Origin: Scleromatobacter sp039920745
Lineage (GTDB): Bacteria; Pseudomonadota; Gammaproteobacteria; Burkholderiales; Burkholderiaceae_C
DNA: 64,000 nucleotides
Reading direction: 5' to 3'
Assembly: GCA_039920745.1 (NCBI GenBank)
Contig: JBDSDD010000010.1
Span: 5,238 to 69,237, forward strand
A program made the translations under genes and the position numbers. The notes under the pieces were generated by a model. It did not search any database. It was not told the origin of the DNA and was given only the letters and a program-made list of their open reading frames with translations. The first letter of the stretch is position 1; each line of letters begins with the position of its first letter. Of the stretch, positions 29,869 to 37,582 are shown piece by piece.

Positions 29869-29988
29869 GTGACCAGTATCCTGAACAAGATCAAGCCGAC
29901 GCAAAAGAGCATCCAGAAGGAATACGTCCAGAAGCGCCAGCGCGCGCTGGAAGCCAACGATCCGGTCAAGACAGAGCACGTCAAGTAG
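29869..29988 (+). CDS. Candidate 39-residue small protein
   Basis: A short reading frame with GTG start and a strong ribosome site, GGAGGG, 5 bases upstream. The product starts MTSILNKIKPTQKSIQKEY and ends TEHVK, rich in Lys and Gln and helical-looking. The same frame remains open past the TAG for a further 26 codons to a stop at 30067-30069, with protein-like composition (RVKALLARNGVEADRMRG). It may therefore be a decayed longer gene or a true small protein. It lies between the 29380 gene and pssA. Confidence 0.4.
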   Translation: MTSILNKIKPTQKSIQKEYVQKRQRALEANDPVKTEHVK

Positions 29989-30155
29989 CGGGTGAAGGCG
30001 CTGCTCGCACGCAACGGCGTCGAGGCCGACCGCATGCGGGGCGCCGCCCCAGCGTGGCCAGCGGCGTAGGACAACGTCGCGCCAACCGGCCGGTGGACAA
30101 CGTGTTCGTGGTGCCGTGAACGCCTGAGCGCCTCGGTCTGCCGTATCCTGCGGCC

Positions 30156-30773
30156 ATGGACAAACCGAAGCCGTTCTCGATGATCCGCGAGTTCCACCTC
30201 GCGGACTGGTTCACGCTCGCCAACGCGTTCTGCGGCGTGGGCGCGTTGTTTTCCGTGATGACCTACCTGCAGGTGCACGACGTCCGGCACATCTACTTCG
30301 CGTGCTGGCTGATTCCGGCCGCACTGGTGTTCGACGTATTGGACGGCCGGGTCGCGCGCTGGCGCCAGCAAAGTTCGGAGCTGGGCCGCGAGCTCGACTC
30401 GCTCGCCGACGTCATCTCGTTCGGTGTCGCGCCGGCCGCGATCGCGTACGGATGCGGGATGCAGGGCGCCTTCGACCGCATCGTGCTGGTGTTCTTCGTG
30501 GTCTGCGGCGTGTCCCGGCTGGCGCGCTACAACGTCACCGCGGTCAAGCTGTCCGAGGGCGGCGACAAGGTGAAGTTCTTCGAGGGCACGCCCATCCCGA
30601 CGTCGTTGCTGCTGGTCATCGTGCAGGGCATCGCCGCCGCGCAGGGCAGCATCGGCGACTCGCTGTGGCTGGGCGTGACCCAGTTCGGCGGCTTCCGCTT
30701 CCATCCGCTGGTGCTGATGTTCGCGGTGTCCGGATCGCTGATGATTTCGCGGATCCGAATTCCAAAGTTCTAG
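30156..30773 (+). CDS. pssA: CDP-diacylglycerol-serine O-phosphatidyltransferase
   Basis: Integral membrane enzyme making phosphatidylserine from CDP-diacylglycerol and serine, the first step to phosphatidylethanolamine. It has 205 residues with several membrane spans. The CDP-alcohol phosphotransferase motif D-G-x2-A-R-x8-G-x3-D-x3-D is complete: Asp63, Gly64, Ala67, Arg68, Gly77, Asp81 and Asp85. FFEGTPIPTS near residue 144 is typical of PssA rather than PgsA. The gene is convergent with the SRPBCC gene with a 6-base gap. Confidence 0.9.
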   Translation: MDKPKPFSMIREFHLADWFTLANAFCGVGALFSVMTYLQVHDVRHIYFACWLIPAALVFDVLDGRVARWRQQSSELGRELDSLADVISFGVAPAAIAYGCGMQGAFDRIVLVFFVVCGVSRLARYNVTAVKLSEGGDKVKFFEGTPIPTSLLLVIVQGIAAAQGSIGDSLWLGVTQFGGFRFHPLVLMFAVSGSLMISRIRIPKF

Positions 30774-30779
30774 ACAGGC

Positions 30780-31256
30780 TCAGAGTACGCCGGCGAGGCG
30801 CTCCAGGTGCGCCGCCATGCCGCGCTTGCGGGCCACCGAGCCGGAGCGGCCGTCTGTAGCGTCGATGAAGGTCACCTGCTCCGTGAAGCGCAGCCGCGTG
30901 CCGTCGGGGTCGCCGATGAATTCGAGGGTGGCGATGGAGACGGAGTGGTGGCTACCGCTCAGGTGCATGTCGTAGACGTAGACCACGCGGGCCGCCGGCT
31001 CGATCACGTGAAAGCGCGCCGTGAACAAGGTTTCGGCGCCGGTCGCCGCGAAGCGCCCGCGCAACGTTTCCTGGCCACCGACGCGCAAGTCGATTGAACG
31101 CTCCACCGCCGACCAGCCGTCGGGCCCGACGAACCAGCGCGAGCGTGCCGCGGGGTCGGCCCAGGCCGCATAGACGTCGGCGGGAGAAGCGTCGTAGACA
31201 CGGTTGATGGAGAAGTCGCCGTGCGTCGTGATCGGGCTGGAGAGCGGTGAGGTCAT
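30780..31256 (-). CDS. SRPBCC (AHSA1-type) protein
   Basis: A 158-residue START/SRPBCC-fold protein. The AHSA1-like pattern is visible: FSINRVYDASPADVYAAWAD near residue 15, RSRWFVGPDGW, then VGGQETLRGRF, and the C-terminal FTEQVTFIDATDG and HLERLAGVL helix. Such proteins bind hydrophobic ligands or act as chaperone co-factors; the ligand is unknown. The start at 31256 excludes seven weak N-terminal residues. It is divergent from ohrR, and the OhrR operator lies 39-52 bases upstream, so peroxide control of this gene is possible. Confidence 0.82.
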   Translation of the reverse strand: MTSPLSSPITTHGDFSINRVYDASPADVYAAWADPAARSRWFVGPDGWSAVERSIDLRVGGQETLRGRFAATGAETLFTARFHVIEPAARVVYVYDMHLSGSHHSVSIATLEFIGDPDGTRLRFTEQVTFIDATDGRSGSVARKRGMAAHLERLAGVL

Positions 31257-31294
31257 GGACGCAGTATTGCAGGTCATGCCCGAATACCCATTTC

Positions 31295-31308
31295 AATTGT
31301 GCGCAATT
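31295..31308. promoter_or_regulatory. ohrR: Probable OhrR operator
   Basis: AATTG-TGCG-CAATT is a perfect inverted repeat in an AT-rich stretch, 24 bases upstream of ohrR. OhrR/MarR regulators recognise AATTG/CAATT-type palindromes. No similar site precedes ohr, which suggests a single operator controls the ohrR-ohr transcript and perhaps the divergent SRPBCC gene. Confidence 0.7.
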
Positions 31309-31332
31309 TAATAGTGCACTACATTCAATTCC

Positions 31333-31827
31333 ATGCCCCGCGCCAAGCACTCCACGCCAACCGCCGCCCACGCCGCCGACAGCCGCGCCGATGCCTGGCT
31401 CACGCTCGACAAGCAGCTCTGCTTCGCGCTGTACTCGGCCTCGCTGGCGATGACCAAGGTCTACAAGCCGCTGCTGGCGCCGCTGGGCCTGACCTATCCG
31501 CAATACCTGGTCATGCTGGCGCTGTGGGAAGACGACGGCCAGACCGTCAGCGCCCTGGGCGACAAGCTGGCTCTCGATTCCGGCACGCTCACCCCGTTGC
31601 TCAAGCGCCTCGAGGCGCAAGGCCAGCTCAGCCGCGCACGCGACGCGCAGGACGAGCGGCGCGTCATCGTGCGCCTGACCGAAGCCGGCCGCAAGCTCAA
31701 GATCGCCGCTCGCAGCGTACCGCCGCGGATCGCCCGCTCCACCGGTTGCGAGCTCGGCGAGATCGTCGAGCTCACCCGCCATCTCACCAGCGTGCGCGAC
31801 GCGCTGTCGCGCCAGACCGAGCACTGA
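31333..31827 (+). CDS. ohrR: Organic peroxide sensor OhrR
   Basis: MarR-family repressor oxidised by organic hydroperoxides. It has 164 residues. The conserved sensing Cys is in LDKQLCFALYSAS at Cys30; a second Cys at 139 (ARSTGCELGE) would allow the two-Cys mechanism known from Xanthomonas OhrR. The winged HTH spans about 70-115 (SGTLTPLLKRLEAQGQLSR, then DERRVIVRLTEAG). Divergent from the SRPBCC gene; ohr follows after 58 bases. Autoregulation through the palindrome at 31295 is likely. Confidence 0.94.
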   Translation: MPRAKHSTPTAAHAADSRADAWLTLDKQLCFALYSASLAMTKVYKPLLAPLGLTYPQYLVMLALWEDDGQTVSALGDKLALDSGTLTPLLKRLEAQGQLSRARDAQDERRVIVRLTEAGRKLKIAARSVPPRIARSTGCELGEIVELTRHLTSVRDALSRQTEH

Positions 31828-31885
31828 TTTCGTTCACCCGTGCGCGTCTCGACGAGCCGCGCCAACCCACCCCAAGGAGCCCGCC

Positions 31886-32323
31886 ATGTCCCCCGAAAAA
31901 ATCCTCTACACCGCCACCGCCACCGCCACGGGCGGCCGCACCGGCACCGCCAAGTCTTCAGACGGCGTGCTCGACGTCAAGCTGACCACCGTCAAGGAAC
32001 TCGGCGGCGACGGCGCCGTCGGCACCAACCCGGAACAACTGTTCGCGGCCGGCTACTCGGCTTGCTTCATCGGCGCGATGAAGGCCGTGGCGTTCGGCAT
32101 GACCGGCGGCCCGAAGATCGCGCTGCCAGGCGAAGTCTCGATCACGTCCGACGTCGGCATCGGCCCGATCCCCGGCGGCTTCGGCATCAAGGTCGACATG
32201 CGCATTTCGATCCCCGGCATGGACAAGGCCGCCGCCGAGGCGCTGGTCGCCGCTGCGCACCAGGTGTGCCCGTACTCGAACGCCACCCGCGGCAACATCG
32301 ACGTCACGCTGACGGTCATTTAG
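31886..32323 (+). CDS. ohr: Organic hydroperoxide reductase Ohr
   Basis: Thiol-dependent peroxidase that reduces organic hydroperoxides, using dihydrolipoyl-type reductants in characterised members. It has 145 residues, the normal length. The two catalytic cysteines are present: Cys60 in AAGYSACFIGAMK and Cys128 in HQVCPYSNATRGN. GTNPEQLFAAGY and the N-terminal KILYTATATATGGRTG are typical. It is downstream of ohrR in the same direction; the start ATG follows AAGGAG. Confidence 0.97.
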   Translation: MSPEKILYTATATATGGRTGTAKSSDGVLDVKLTTVKELGGDGAVGTNPEQLFAAGYSACFIGAMKAVAFGMTGGPKIALPGEVSITSDVGIGPIPGGFGIKVDMRISIPGMDKAAAEALVAAAHQVCPYSNATRGNIDVTLTVI

Positions 32324-32390
32324 GCCCCACGGTCGCTCGCGTTCCCTGCCCCCGAGGGGCCAGCCGCGAGCGGCCCGGCAGAGCCGGATC
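32323..32390. repeat. GC-rich intergenic element after ohr
   Basis: Begins with GGCCCCACGGTCGC overlapping the ohr stop and continues with TGCCCCCGAGGGGCCAGCCG. The 14-base start recurs exactly at 48099-48112 just after rho, and the CCCCCGAGGGG core recurs, in longer form, in the glpS-glpT spacer. It looks like a member of a dispersed GC-rich element family placed at gene 3' ends. The rest of the spacer to 32551 shows no clear feature. Confidence 0.55.
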
Positions 32391-32551
32391 CGCCGCTCCC
32401 TTGAACTTCGATTCAACGGGAGAGCGCCGGCGGCGGTGCTGAGAGGCGTCGCTACCCGGTTTGCGAAGAATGTCACCGAACAAGCCCGCCTCGCGCGGGC
32501 CTGATCGGTTTACCGGGACGCTGTCGGGCAGGCGTCACCTATCATCCCGCA

Positions 32552-33418
32552 GTGCACAATCGCCGGCCCTTGCTCCTCGCGTCGACACTGGCCGCCGTCC
32601 TGGTGGCCGGCGCGCTGGTCTACGGGATGAGCCACGGGACGGTGGCGGCGGTTTCCAGCGTGCCCGCCGCCGAGCCGCAGCTCGCGATGACGGCCGGGCC
32701 GGACCTCGCGGTCAATGCGCCGGCGGAGCCACCCAGCGCCCCGGCACCGGCGCCGCGCGCGGCCATCCGCTTCGAGTCGCTGTCGCAGAAGGTCGACCGC
32801 CTGGCCCGCTCCAAGGATCCCGTCGACGCGTTCACCGCCTACCAGCTCGTCACCACCTGCATCTGGGCGCGCGACCATGAAGGCTGGATGGCGCACCACA
32901 TCCTGCCCGGCGACCGCGAGATGCTGCCGACCACGCAGCAGGCCTGCGGCGACATCGCCTCCGACCAGATCCAGAGCCGCCTGCGCTGGCTCGAACGCGC
33001 CGCGCTCGCAGGCGTGCACCATGCGGCCACCGAGATGCTCAACGAAGGCCCGGACGGCTTGGGCATCAGCGGCAGCAGCGACATCGCGGCCCCCGAGAAC
33101 GCGGCGTGGAAACAGCGCGTCGAGGCCGCGCTCGACGCCGGCGTGCACACCTGCGATTCCGCTTCGCTGGAGAACCGCGTCAACAGCTACGAGACCGGCC
33201 TGGGCGTCGAGCTGGATCGCGCCAAGGCCCTCACCTACTGGGTCGCCTACATGGCATGCCGCCAGGGCACCGAGAACGGCACGGACCCCGCGCTCGCCAG
33301 CGGCGACAGCGTCACGCAACGCATGGGCACCACGCTCACCGCCGACCAGATCGCCAAGGCGATCTCGGACGGGCAACAGCTCGCGCACAGCGCGCGGCCG
33401 TTGCCGGGCGATCACTGA
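32552..33418 (+). CDS. Envelope-anchored protein, unknown function
   Basis: A 288-residue protein with an N-terminal hydrophobic segment (PLLLASTLAAVLVAGALVYG), either a signal peptide or an anchor, followed by an Ala/Pro-rich linker to about residue 70. The remainder is helical and Cys-containing (VTTCIWARD, TTQQACGDI, VHTCDSAS and YMACRQG), with four Cys suggesting disulfides in the periplasm. No family recognised. The GTG start at 32552 gives the hydrophobic start. Its end overlaps the stop of the convergent asparaginase gene by 7 bases. Confidence 0.65.
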   Translation: MHNRRPLLLASTLAAVLVAGALVYGMSHGTVAAVSSVPAAEPQLAMTAGPDLAVNAPAEPPSAPAPAPRAAIRFESLSQKVDRLARSKDPVDAFTAYQLVTTCIWARDHEGWMAHHILPGDREMLPTTQQACGDIASDQIQSRLRWLERAALAGVHHAATEMLNEGPDGLGISGSSDIAAPENAAWKQRVEAALDAGVHTCDSASLENRVNSYETGLGVELDRAKALTYWVAYMACRQGTENGTDPALASGDSVTQRMGTTLTADQIAKAISDGQQLAHSARPLPGDH

Positions 33419-34356
33419 GGCGGCGCGAGCAGCGCGAGCTGCAGTTCGACGCGCGCCTGCACGGCGCTGAGGTCGCCGGCGGCTTCGGCGTCGCCTGCGT
33501 CGCTGGCCAGCACCGGCCCGAACACGCAGCGACTCGCGCGCCTCACGCGCACGCCGGCGTCACGCGCCCGCGCAATGGCCGCGGCCAGCCGGGTGCTGGT
33601 GCTGCCGTGCCCGGTGCCGGCGACGACCAGGCCCTGCGCGCCCGCGCCGACCGCGGCGTCGACCAGCCCGCCATCGGCGCCCGCATGATTGAGCACGATG
33701 TCGACCCGCGGCCAGGCCGCGGCCGGCGCGGCGATGCGCGCCAAGCCCAGCGGCTCGCCCTCGGGCCACGCGCGGAACTGGCGCATCGCGCCGCCCTCCA
33801 GCCGCGCGATCGGGCCGCAGTCGCTGCTGGCGAACGCGCTGGTCTGAAGCGTGTGGACCTTGCGCAGCCCCACCGCGGACCAGGCCGCGCCGGCGAAGAC
33901 GACGCTGACGCCGCGCGCATCGGCGCTCTCGGCCACGCTCACGGCGTCAAGCAGGTTGGCCGGGCCGTCGGCGGACAGCGCGCTGGCCGGGCGCATCGCC
34001 GCGGTCAGCACGACGGGCTTGGCCGGCGCGAGCACGCGGTGCAGGAAGTAAGCGGTCTCCTCGAGGGTGTCGGTGCCGTGGGTGATGACGACGCCGGCGA
34101 CCTCGGCCCGCGCGAGGTGGTGCGCCACGCGAGCGGCCAGGCGCTGCCAGGTGGCGATGTCCATGTCCTTGCTGTCGATGGCCGCGACGGATTCGGCCTC
34201 GAGGCGGTGGTCGGCCAGCGCCGGCACGGCGCCGATCAGGGCGTCGACTCCCAGGGCGCCGGCGCGGTAGCCGGTGGTGTCGGTGCTGCTGGCGGCGGTG
34301 CCGGCGATCGTCCCGCCCGTGGCGAGAATCACGACAAGCGGCATGGGGCTTTGCAT
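33412..34356 (-). CDS. Asparaginase family protein
   Basis: A 314-residue bacterial-type L-asparaginase. Both active-site signatures are present: ILATGGTIAGT with nucleophile Thr16, and VVITHGTDTLEETAYFLH with Thr95-Asp96. The usual Lys appears in the TAAMRPASALSADGPANL region as a conserved AMRP segment. No signal peptide, suggesting a cytoplasmic type I-like enzyme, though sequence alone cannot settle type. The start at 34356 (MQSPMPLVVIL) is favoured; an internal Met at residue 5 is also possible. It is divergent from lexA; the spacer holds the lexA promoter and SOS box. Confidence 0.88.
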   Translation of the reverse strand: MQSPMPLVVILATGGTIAGTAASSTDTTGYRAGALGVDALIGAVPALADHRLEAESVAAIDSKDMDIATWQRLAARVAHHLARAEVAGVVITHGTDTLEETAYFLHRVLAPAKPVVLTAAMRPASALSADGPANLLDAVSVAESADARGVSVVFAGAAWSAVGLRKVHTLQTSAFASSDCGPIARLEGGAMRQFRAWPEGEPLGLARIAAPAAAWPRVDIVLNHAGADGGLVDAAVGAGAQGLVVAGTGHGSTSTRLAAAIARARDAGVRVRRASRCVFGPVLASDAGDAEAAGDLSAVQARVELQLALLAPPQ

Positions 34357-34377
34357 TCTTGGCAACCTTGGATAAAA

Positions 34378-34401
34378 ATACAGACCTGTATGAACAACCA
34401 G
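34378..34401. promoter_or_regulatory. lexA: LexA box and overlapping palindrome
   Basis: CTGTATGAACAACCAG (34386-34401) matches the LexA-box form CTG-N10-CAG. ATACAG-AC-CTGTAT (34378-34391) is a perfect inverted repeat sharing the CTGTAT half. The box covers the first possible ATG of lexA at 34390, so translation probably begins further down. A weak -35 TTGCAT (34351-34356) and -10 TAAAAA (34373-34378) precede it. Confidence 0.7.
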
Positions 34402-34443
34402 ATGTCGGTCACGGGACGCCAGTCTTTCGACCGCAAGCCCGCC

Positions 34444-35124
34444 ATGGAAGTCGAATCGCCGAAGCTCACCGCCCGCCAGCAGCAGATCCTCGATCTGGTG
34501 CAGAACGCGATCGAACGCACCGGCGCTCCGCCGACCCGCGCCGAGATCGCCAACGAACTGGGCTTCAAGTCGGCCAACGCCGCGGAGGAACACCTCCAGG
34601 CGCTGGCCCGCAAGGGCGTCATCGAACTGGTGGGCGGCACCTCACGCGGCATCCGCCTGAAGTCTGACACATTGCGCGCGCTCAACGAGGCACGCGGCAA
34701 GCAGTACTCGCTGCCGCTGCCCAGCCTGTCGCAGCTCTCGCTGCCGCTGGTGGGCCGCGTGGCGGCCGGCACGCCCATCCTCGCGCAGGAACACGTCGAA
34801 CAGACCTACCTGCTCGAGGCCTCGATGTTCCCGCGCCGCCCCGACTACCTGTTGAAGGTCGTGGGCATGAGCATGCGCGACGCCGGCATCATCGACGGCG
34901 ACCTGCTGGCGGTGCAGAAGAGCCGGGAGGCCCGCAACGGCCAGATCGTGGTCGCGCGCCTGGGCGACGAGGTCACGGTCAAGCGCTTCCGCCGCACCCG
35001 CACCACCATCGAACTGCTGCCCGAGAACCCCGACTTCCAGCCCATCATCGTGCCGTTCGGCGACGTCGATTTCGAGCTGGAAGGCATCGCGGTGGGCCTG
35101 GTTCGCAACAACATGATGAGTTGA
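34444..35124 (+). CDS. lexA: SOS repressor LexA
   Basis: A 226-residue repressor that self-cleaves on contact with RecA filaments. The N-terminal winged HTH is KLTARQQQILDLVQNAIERTG followed by RAEIANELGFKSANAAEEHL (in part). The cleavage site is Ala108-Gly109 in VGRVAAGTPI; catalytic Ser143 is in VVGMSMRDAG and Lys180 in DEVTVKRF. All are intact. Starts at 34390 and 34402 are in frame, but the SOS box covers the first and abuts the second, so ATG 34444 (MEVESPKLTARQ) is preferred. The adjacent Cdd1-family gene may share the transcript. Confidence 0.96.
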   Translation: MEVESPKLTARQQQILDLVQNAIERTGAPPTRAEIANELGFKSANAAEEHLQALARKGVIELVGGTSRGIRLKSDTLRALNEARGKQYSLPLPSLSQLSLPLVGRVAAGTPILAQEHVEQTYLLEASMFPRRPDYLLKVVGMSMRDAGIIDGDLLAVQKSREARNGQIVVARLGDEVTVKRFRRTRTTIELLPENPDFQPIIVPFGDVDFELEGIAVGLVRNNMMS

Positions 35125-35143
35125 GACGCGAGGCGGGCGCAGC

Positions 35144-35467
35144 ATGGGCACATCCTCCCGCCAGGCGATCAAGTCGCCCAAAGCCGCAACCGCCGACGAC
35201 TGCCTCGCGCTGGAGCAACTGCCCAACGTCGGCCCGGCGATGGCCGCCGACCTGCGGCTGCTCGATATCCACACACCACAGGCGCTCAAGGGCCGCGACG
35301 GCCTGCAGCTCTATCGCGCGCTGTGCACCGCCACCGGCCAGCGCCACGACCCCTGCGTGCTCGACACCTTGCTGGCAGTGGTCGATTTCATGAACGGCGC
35401 GCCCCCAGCGCCGTGGTGGGCCTACACCAGGCAGCGCAAGGCGATGGTGGGCCAGTTGCGCGACTGA
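35144..35467 (+). CDS. Cdd1-family helix-hairpin-helix protein
   Basis: A 107-residue protein resembling the Cdd1/'pathogenicity locus' family, often annotated as mitomycin-resistance protein. The helix-hairpin-helix core is LEQLPNVGPAMAADLRLLDI (residues about 23-42), and the region DGLQLYRALCTATGQRHDPC and VLDTLLAVVDFMNGAPP is conserved-looking. HhH motifs bind DNA non-specifically; the molecular function of Cdd1 proteins is unknown. It begins 19 bases after lexA on the same strand, so SOS control is plausible but not shown. Confidence 0.82.
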   Translation: MGTSSRQAIKSPKAATADDCLALEQLPNVGPAMAADLRLLDIHTPQALKGRDGLQLYRALCTATGQRHDPCVLDTLLAVVDFMNGAPPAPWWAYTRQRKAMVGQLRD

Positions 35468-35489
35468 ACACGCCACCGGCCCGACACGA

Positions 35490-36596
35490 TCACCACATCC
35501 GCCAGGCGGCCTTGTCGGGCGCGGCAGTAGCCTTCTCTGGCGGGGCGGTCGATGACGCGCTCGCAGCCTGTGGGCTCGGCGCCGGAGCGGCCGACGGGGT
35601 CGCGGCCGCATCTTCGCGCAATTCGTCCCACGTCGTGCCGAAGGCCCACTTGATGCCCGCGATGCCGCGGTCGATCGCGCCTTGCAGCAGGCCGACCTTC
35701 TCGTTGGCGACGCTGGCCTCGCGCAGCGCCGGCTGCAGGATCGCGAAGCGACGGCCGTCGCGCGGCGGGCGGTAGGGGAACGCCACCTTCATCATCAGCG
35801 GCCGCGCGCCGTAGGCCCGGGCGATCACCATCACGGCGTCCAGCCTCTCGCCGTCGTGTTCCAGGATGCCGTCGTAGCTGAACGCCTGCCAGGCGGCGCC
35901 GTGCGGGTTCTCGTCGATGGCCTTCGCGCCGCGCCGCAAGGCCTCGTCGACATCCTCGTTGGGCAGGTGGCCCGTCATCAGCATGACCCAGGCCGTCGGC
36001 GCCTTCGCGCTGAGCAGCATCGGCAGCACCGAGCCGCCGTCGGCGGCCATCATCATCTGCCACGACGCCATGCGGCCCAGGGCCCCCGCGGCGTCCCACC
36101 AAACGACCGGGCCGTCGCTCTCGATCGCCTCCACCATCGTGGCGATGAAGGCCGCGGCGCCCAAGGGCTTGCCGCCCGGCAATACCTGGTTCTCGACCCA
36201 GCTGAGCGGGCGAAACAGCGCGCCCTGGTCGAGGGCGTTGAGCAGCAGGCGTGCGCCGGGGCCGTCCGGCACCTCGACGCCGGCCGGCAGCATCTTCAGC
36301 GCCGCTTCGCGGTCGTGCCAGCACAGGGAAGCGCCGGTCTGCCGACGCGCGAGCTCGGCGACGTAGAACGCGATCAGCGACGCGAAGTTGCGGCCCTTGA
36401 CCGTGTCGAGATCGACGCGCGTCGGCTTCACACGCTCACGCACCTGCGCCAGCAACTGATCCAGACGTGCGAGGCTCTCGGGCGTGAAGTCGAGGCGGGT
36501 CTGCTGCAGCGCCCTGGCGTACAACCAGCCGTCGGCCGGCTCGCCGCCGGCGGCGTAGGCCTGCAGGAACTCCGCGGCCGTGGCGTCGAGGCTCAT
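35490..36596 (-). CDS. Tandem paralog 3 of an uncharacterised family, with Pro/Ala tail
   Basis: A 368-residue soluble protein, third and last in a run of three homologous genes. Shared blocks include FLQAYAAGGEPADGWLYARA, LDFTPESLARLDQLLAQVRE, LDTVKGRNFASLIAFYVAEL, RPLSWVENQVLPGGKPLGAA and VAFPYRPPRDGRRFAILQPA. It differs from the others by a C-terminal Ala/Pro/Ser tail of about 40 residues ending KAAWRMW. No signal peptide or catalytic motif was recognised. The start at 36596 overlaps the preceding gene's stop by 4 bases. Function unknown. Confidence 0.7.
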   Translation of the reverse strand: MSLDATAAEFLQAYAAGGEPADGWLYARALQQTRLDFTPESLARLDQLLAQVRERVKPTRVDLDTVKGRNFASLIAFYVAELARRQTGASLCWHDREAALKMLPAGVEVPDGPGARLLLNALDQGALFRPLSWVENQVLPGGKPLGAAAFIATMVEAIESDGPVVWWDAAGALGRMASWQMMMAADGGSVLPMLLSAKAPTAWVMLMTGHLPNEDVDEALRRGAKAIDENPHGAAWQAFSYDGILEHDGERLDAVMVIARAYGARPLMMKVAFPYRPPRDGRRFAILQPALREASVANEKVGLLQGAIDRGIAGIKWAFGTTWDELREDAAATPSAAPAPSPQAASASSTAPPEKATAAPDKAAWRMW

Positions 36597-37582
36597 CCGC
36601 GGTAGAACTCGTTCCAACTGCCGCCGAAGCCCCAGCTCGCCTCGCGCATGCCACGCTCAAGCGCCATGTTGAGCTTGACCACGGTCTCGGCCGGGACGTT
36701 GGCCTCGCGCAGCCTGGGCCGCAGGATCTCGAAGCGGCTGGCGTCGCGCACCGGGCGGTACGGGAACGCCATGACCATGCGCAGGCCCGGCTCGCCGTAC
36801 GTGGCCGCGACCACGATCATCGCGTCGAGCCGGACGCCCTCGTCCTCGATGTAGCCGTGGTGGCTCAGCACCTGCCAGGTCACGCCGTCCGGATTGGTCC
36901 CCAGCAACTGCACGCCATGCAGGACGGCCAATTGCAGATCCTCGGCGCGCACGCTGTCGGTGCCGACGACCGTCAGCGTGCGCGGCGACTTCTGGCTGAC
37001 CATCGAGACCCGCACTGGCCGACCGTTGGCCGCCGCCTGCATCTGCCACGACGCGATACGCCCCGCGGCGTGCGCGGCGCTCCACCACGCCGCCGGACCG
37101 TCGCGCTCGAGCTGCGCGACCAGGCCGGCGATGTAGTCTGCCGCCTTGAGCCGCTTGCCGTCGGGCAGCAGTTGCGCCTCCAGCCAGGCGAGCGGCAACA
37201 GGATCTCGCCCGGGTCCGGCGCGTGGGCCACGAGGCGCCCGGTCGGGCCTTGCGGCAGTTGCATGCCGGGCGGCAGCGCGCGCAGGCCCGACACACGGTC
37301 GTGCCAGACAATCTCGACGCGGCTGCGGCGGTGCACGATCTCGATGACGTAGTACGCCAGCAGCGCCGCGAAGTTCTGCCCTGGCGGCGAGTCGAGCTCC
37401 GCGCGGCCGGGCTGCGCGCGCTCGCCGATCTGTTTGAGCAACGCGTCCAGCCTCAGCAGGCTTTCGGGCGAATAGTCGAGACTGGCCTGTTTCAGCGCCT
37501 TGCCGAACAGCCAGCCCTGCTCCACCTCATCGCCGGCGGCGTAGGTCTGCAGGAAACGCCTCGCGGCGTCGAGGGCCATCAT
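36593..37582 (-). CDS. Tandem paralog 2 of the uncharacterised family
   Basis: A 329-residue soluble protein, the middle gene of the triplet. It shares FLQTYAAGDEVEQGWLFGKA, LDYSPESLLRLDALLKQIGE, PPGQNFAALLAYYVIEIVHR, LPLAWLEAQLLPDGKRLKAA and MAFPYRPVRDASRFEILRPR with its neighbours, and ends SWGFGGSWNEFYRG. Its start (37582) and stop both overlap neighbours by 4 bases (ATGA), so the three proteins are translationally coupled. Two adjacent ATG codons make 37579 an alternative start. Function unknown. Confidence 0.7.
   Translation of the reverse strand: MMALDAARRFLQTYAAGDEVEQGWLFGKALKQASLDYSPESLLRLDALLKQIGERAQPGRAELDSPPGQNFAALLAYYVIEIVHRRSRVEIVWHDRVSGLRALPPGMQLPQGPTGRLVAHAPDPGEILLPLAWLEAQLLPDGKRLKAADYIAGLVAQLERDGPAAWWSAAHAAGRIASWQMQAAANGRPVRVSMVSQKSPRTLTVVGTDSVRAEDLQLAVLHGVQLLGTNPDGVTWQVLSHHGYIEDEGVRLDAMIVVAATYGEPGLRMVMAFPYRPVRDASRFEILRPRLREANVPAETVVKLNMALERGMREASWGFGGSWNEFYRG

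Noticed and set aside
33106..34389. Long plus-strand frame running into lexA
   Set aside because: It lies over the 32552 gene and, antisense, over the asparaginase; the translation is low-complexity and lacks motifs.
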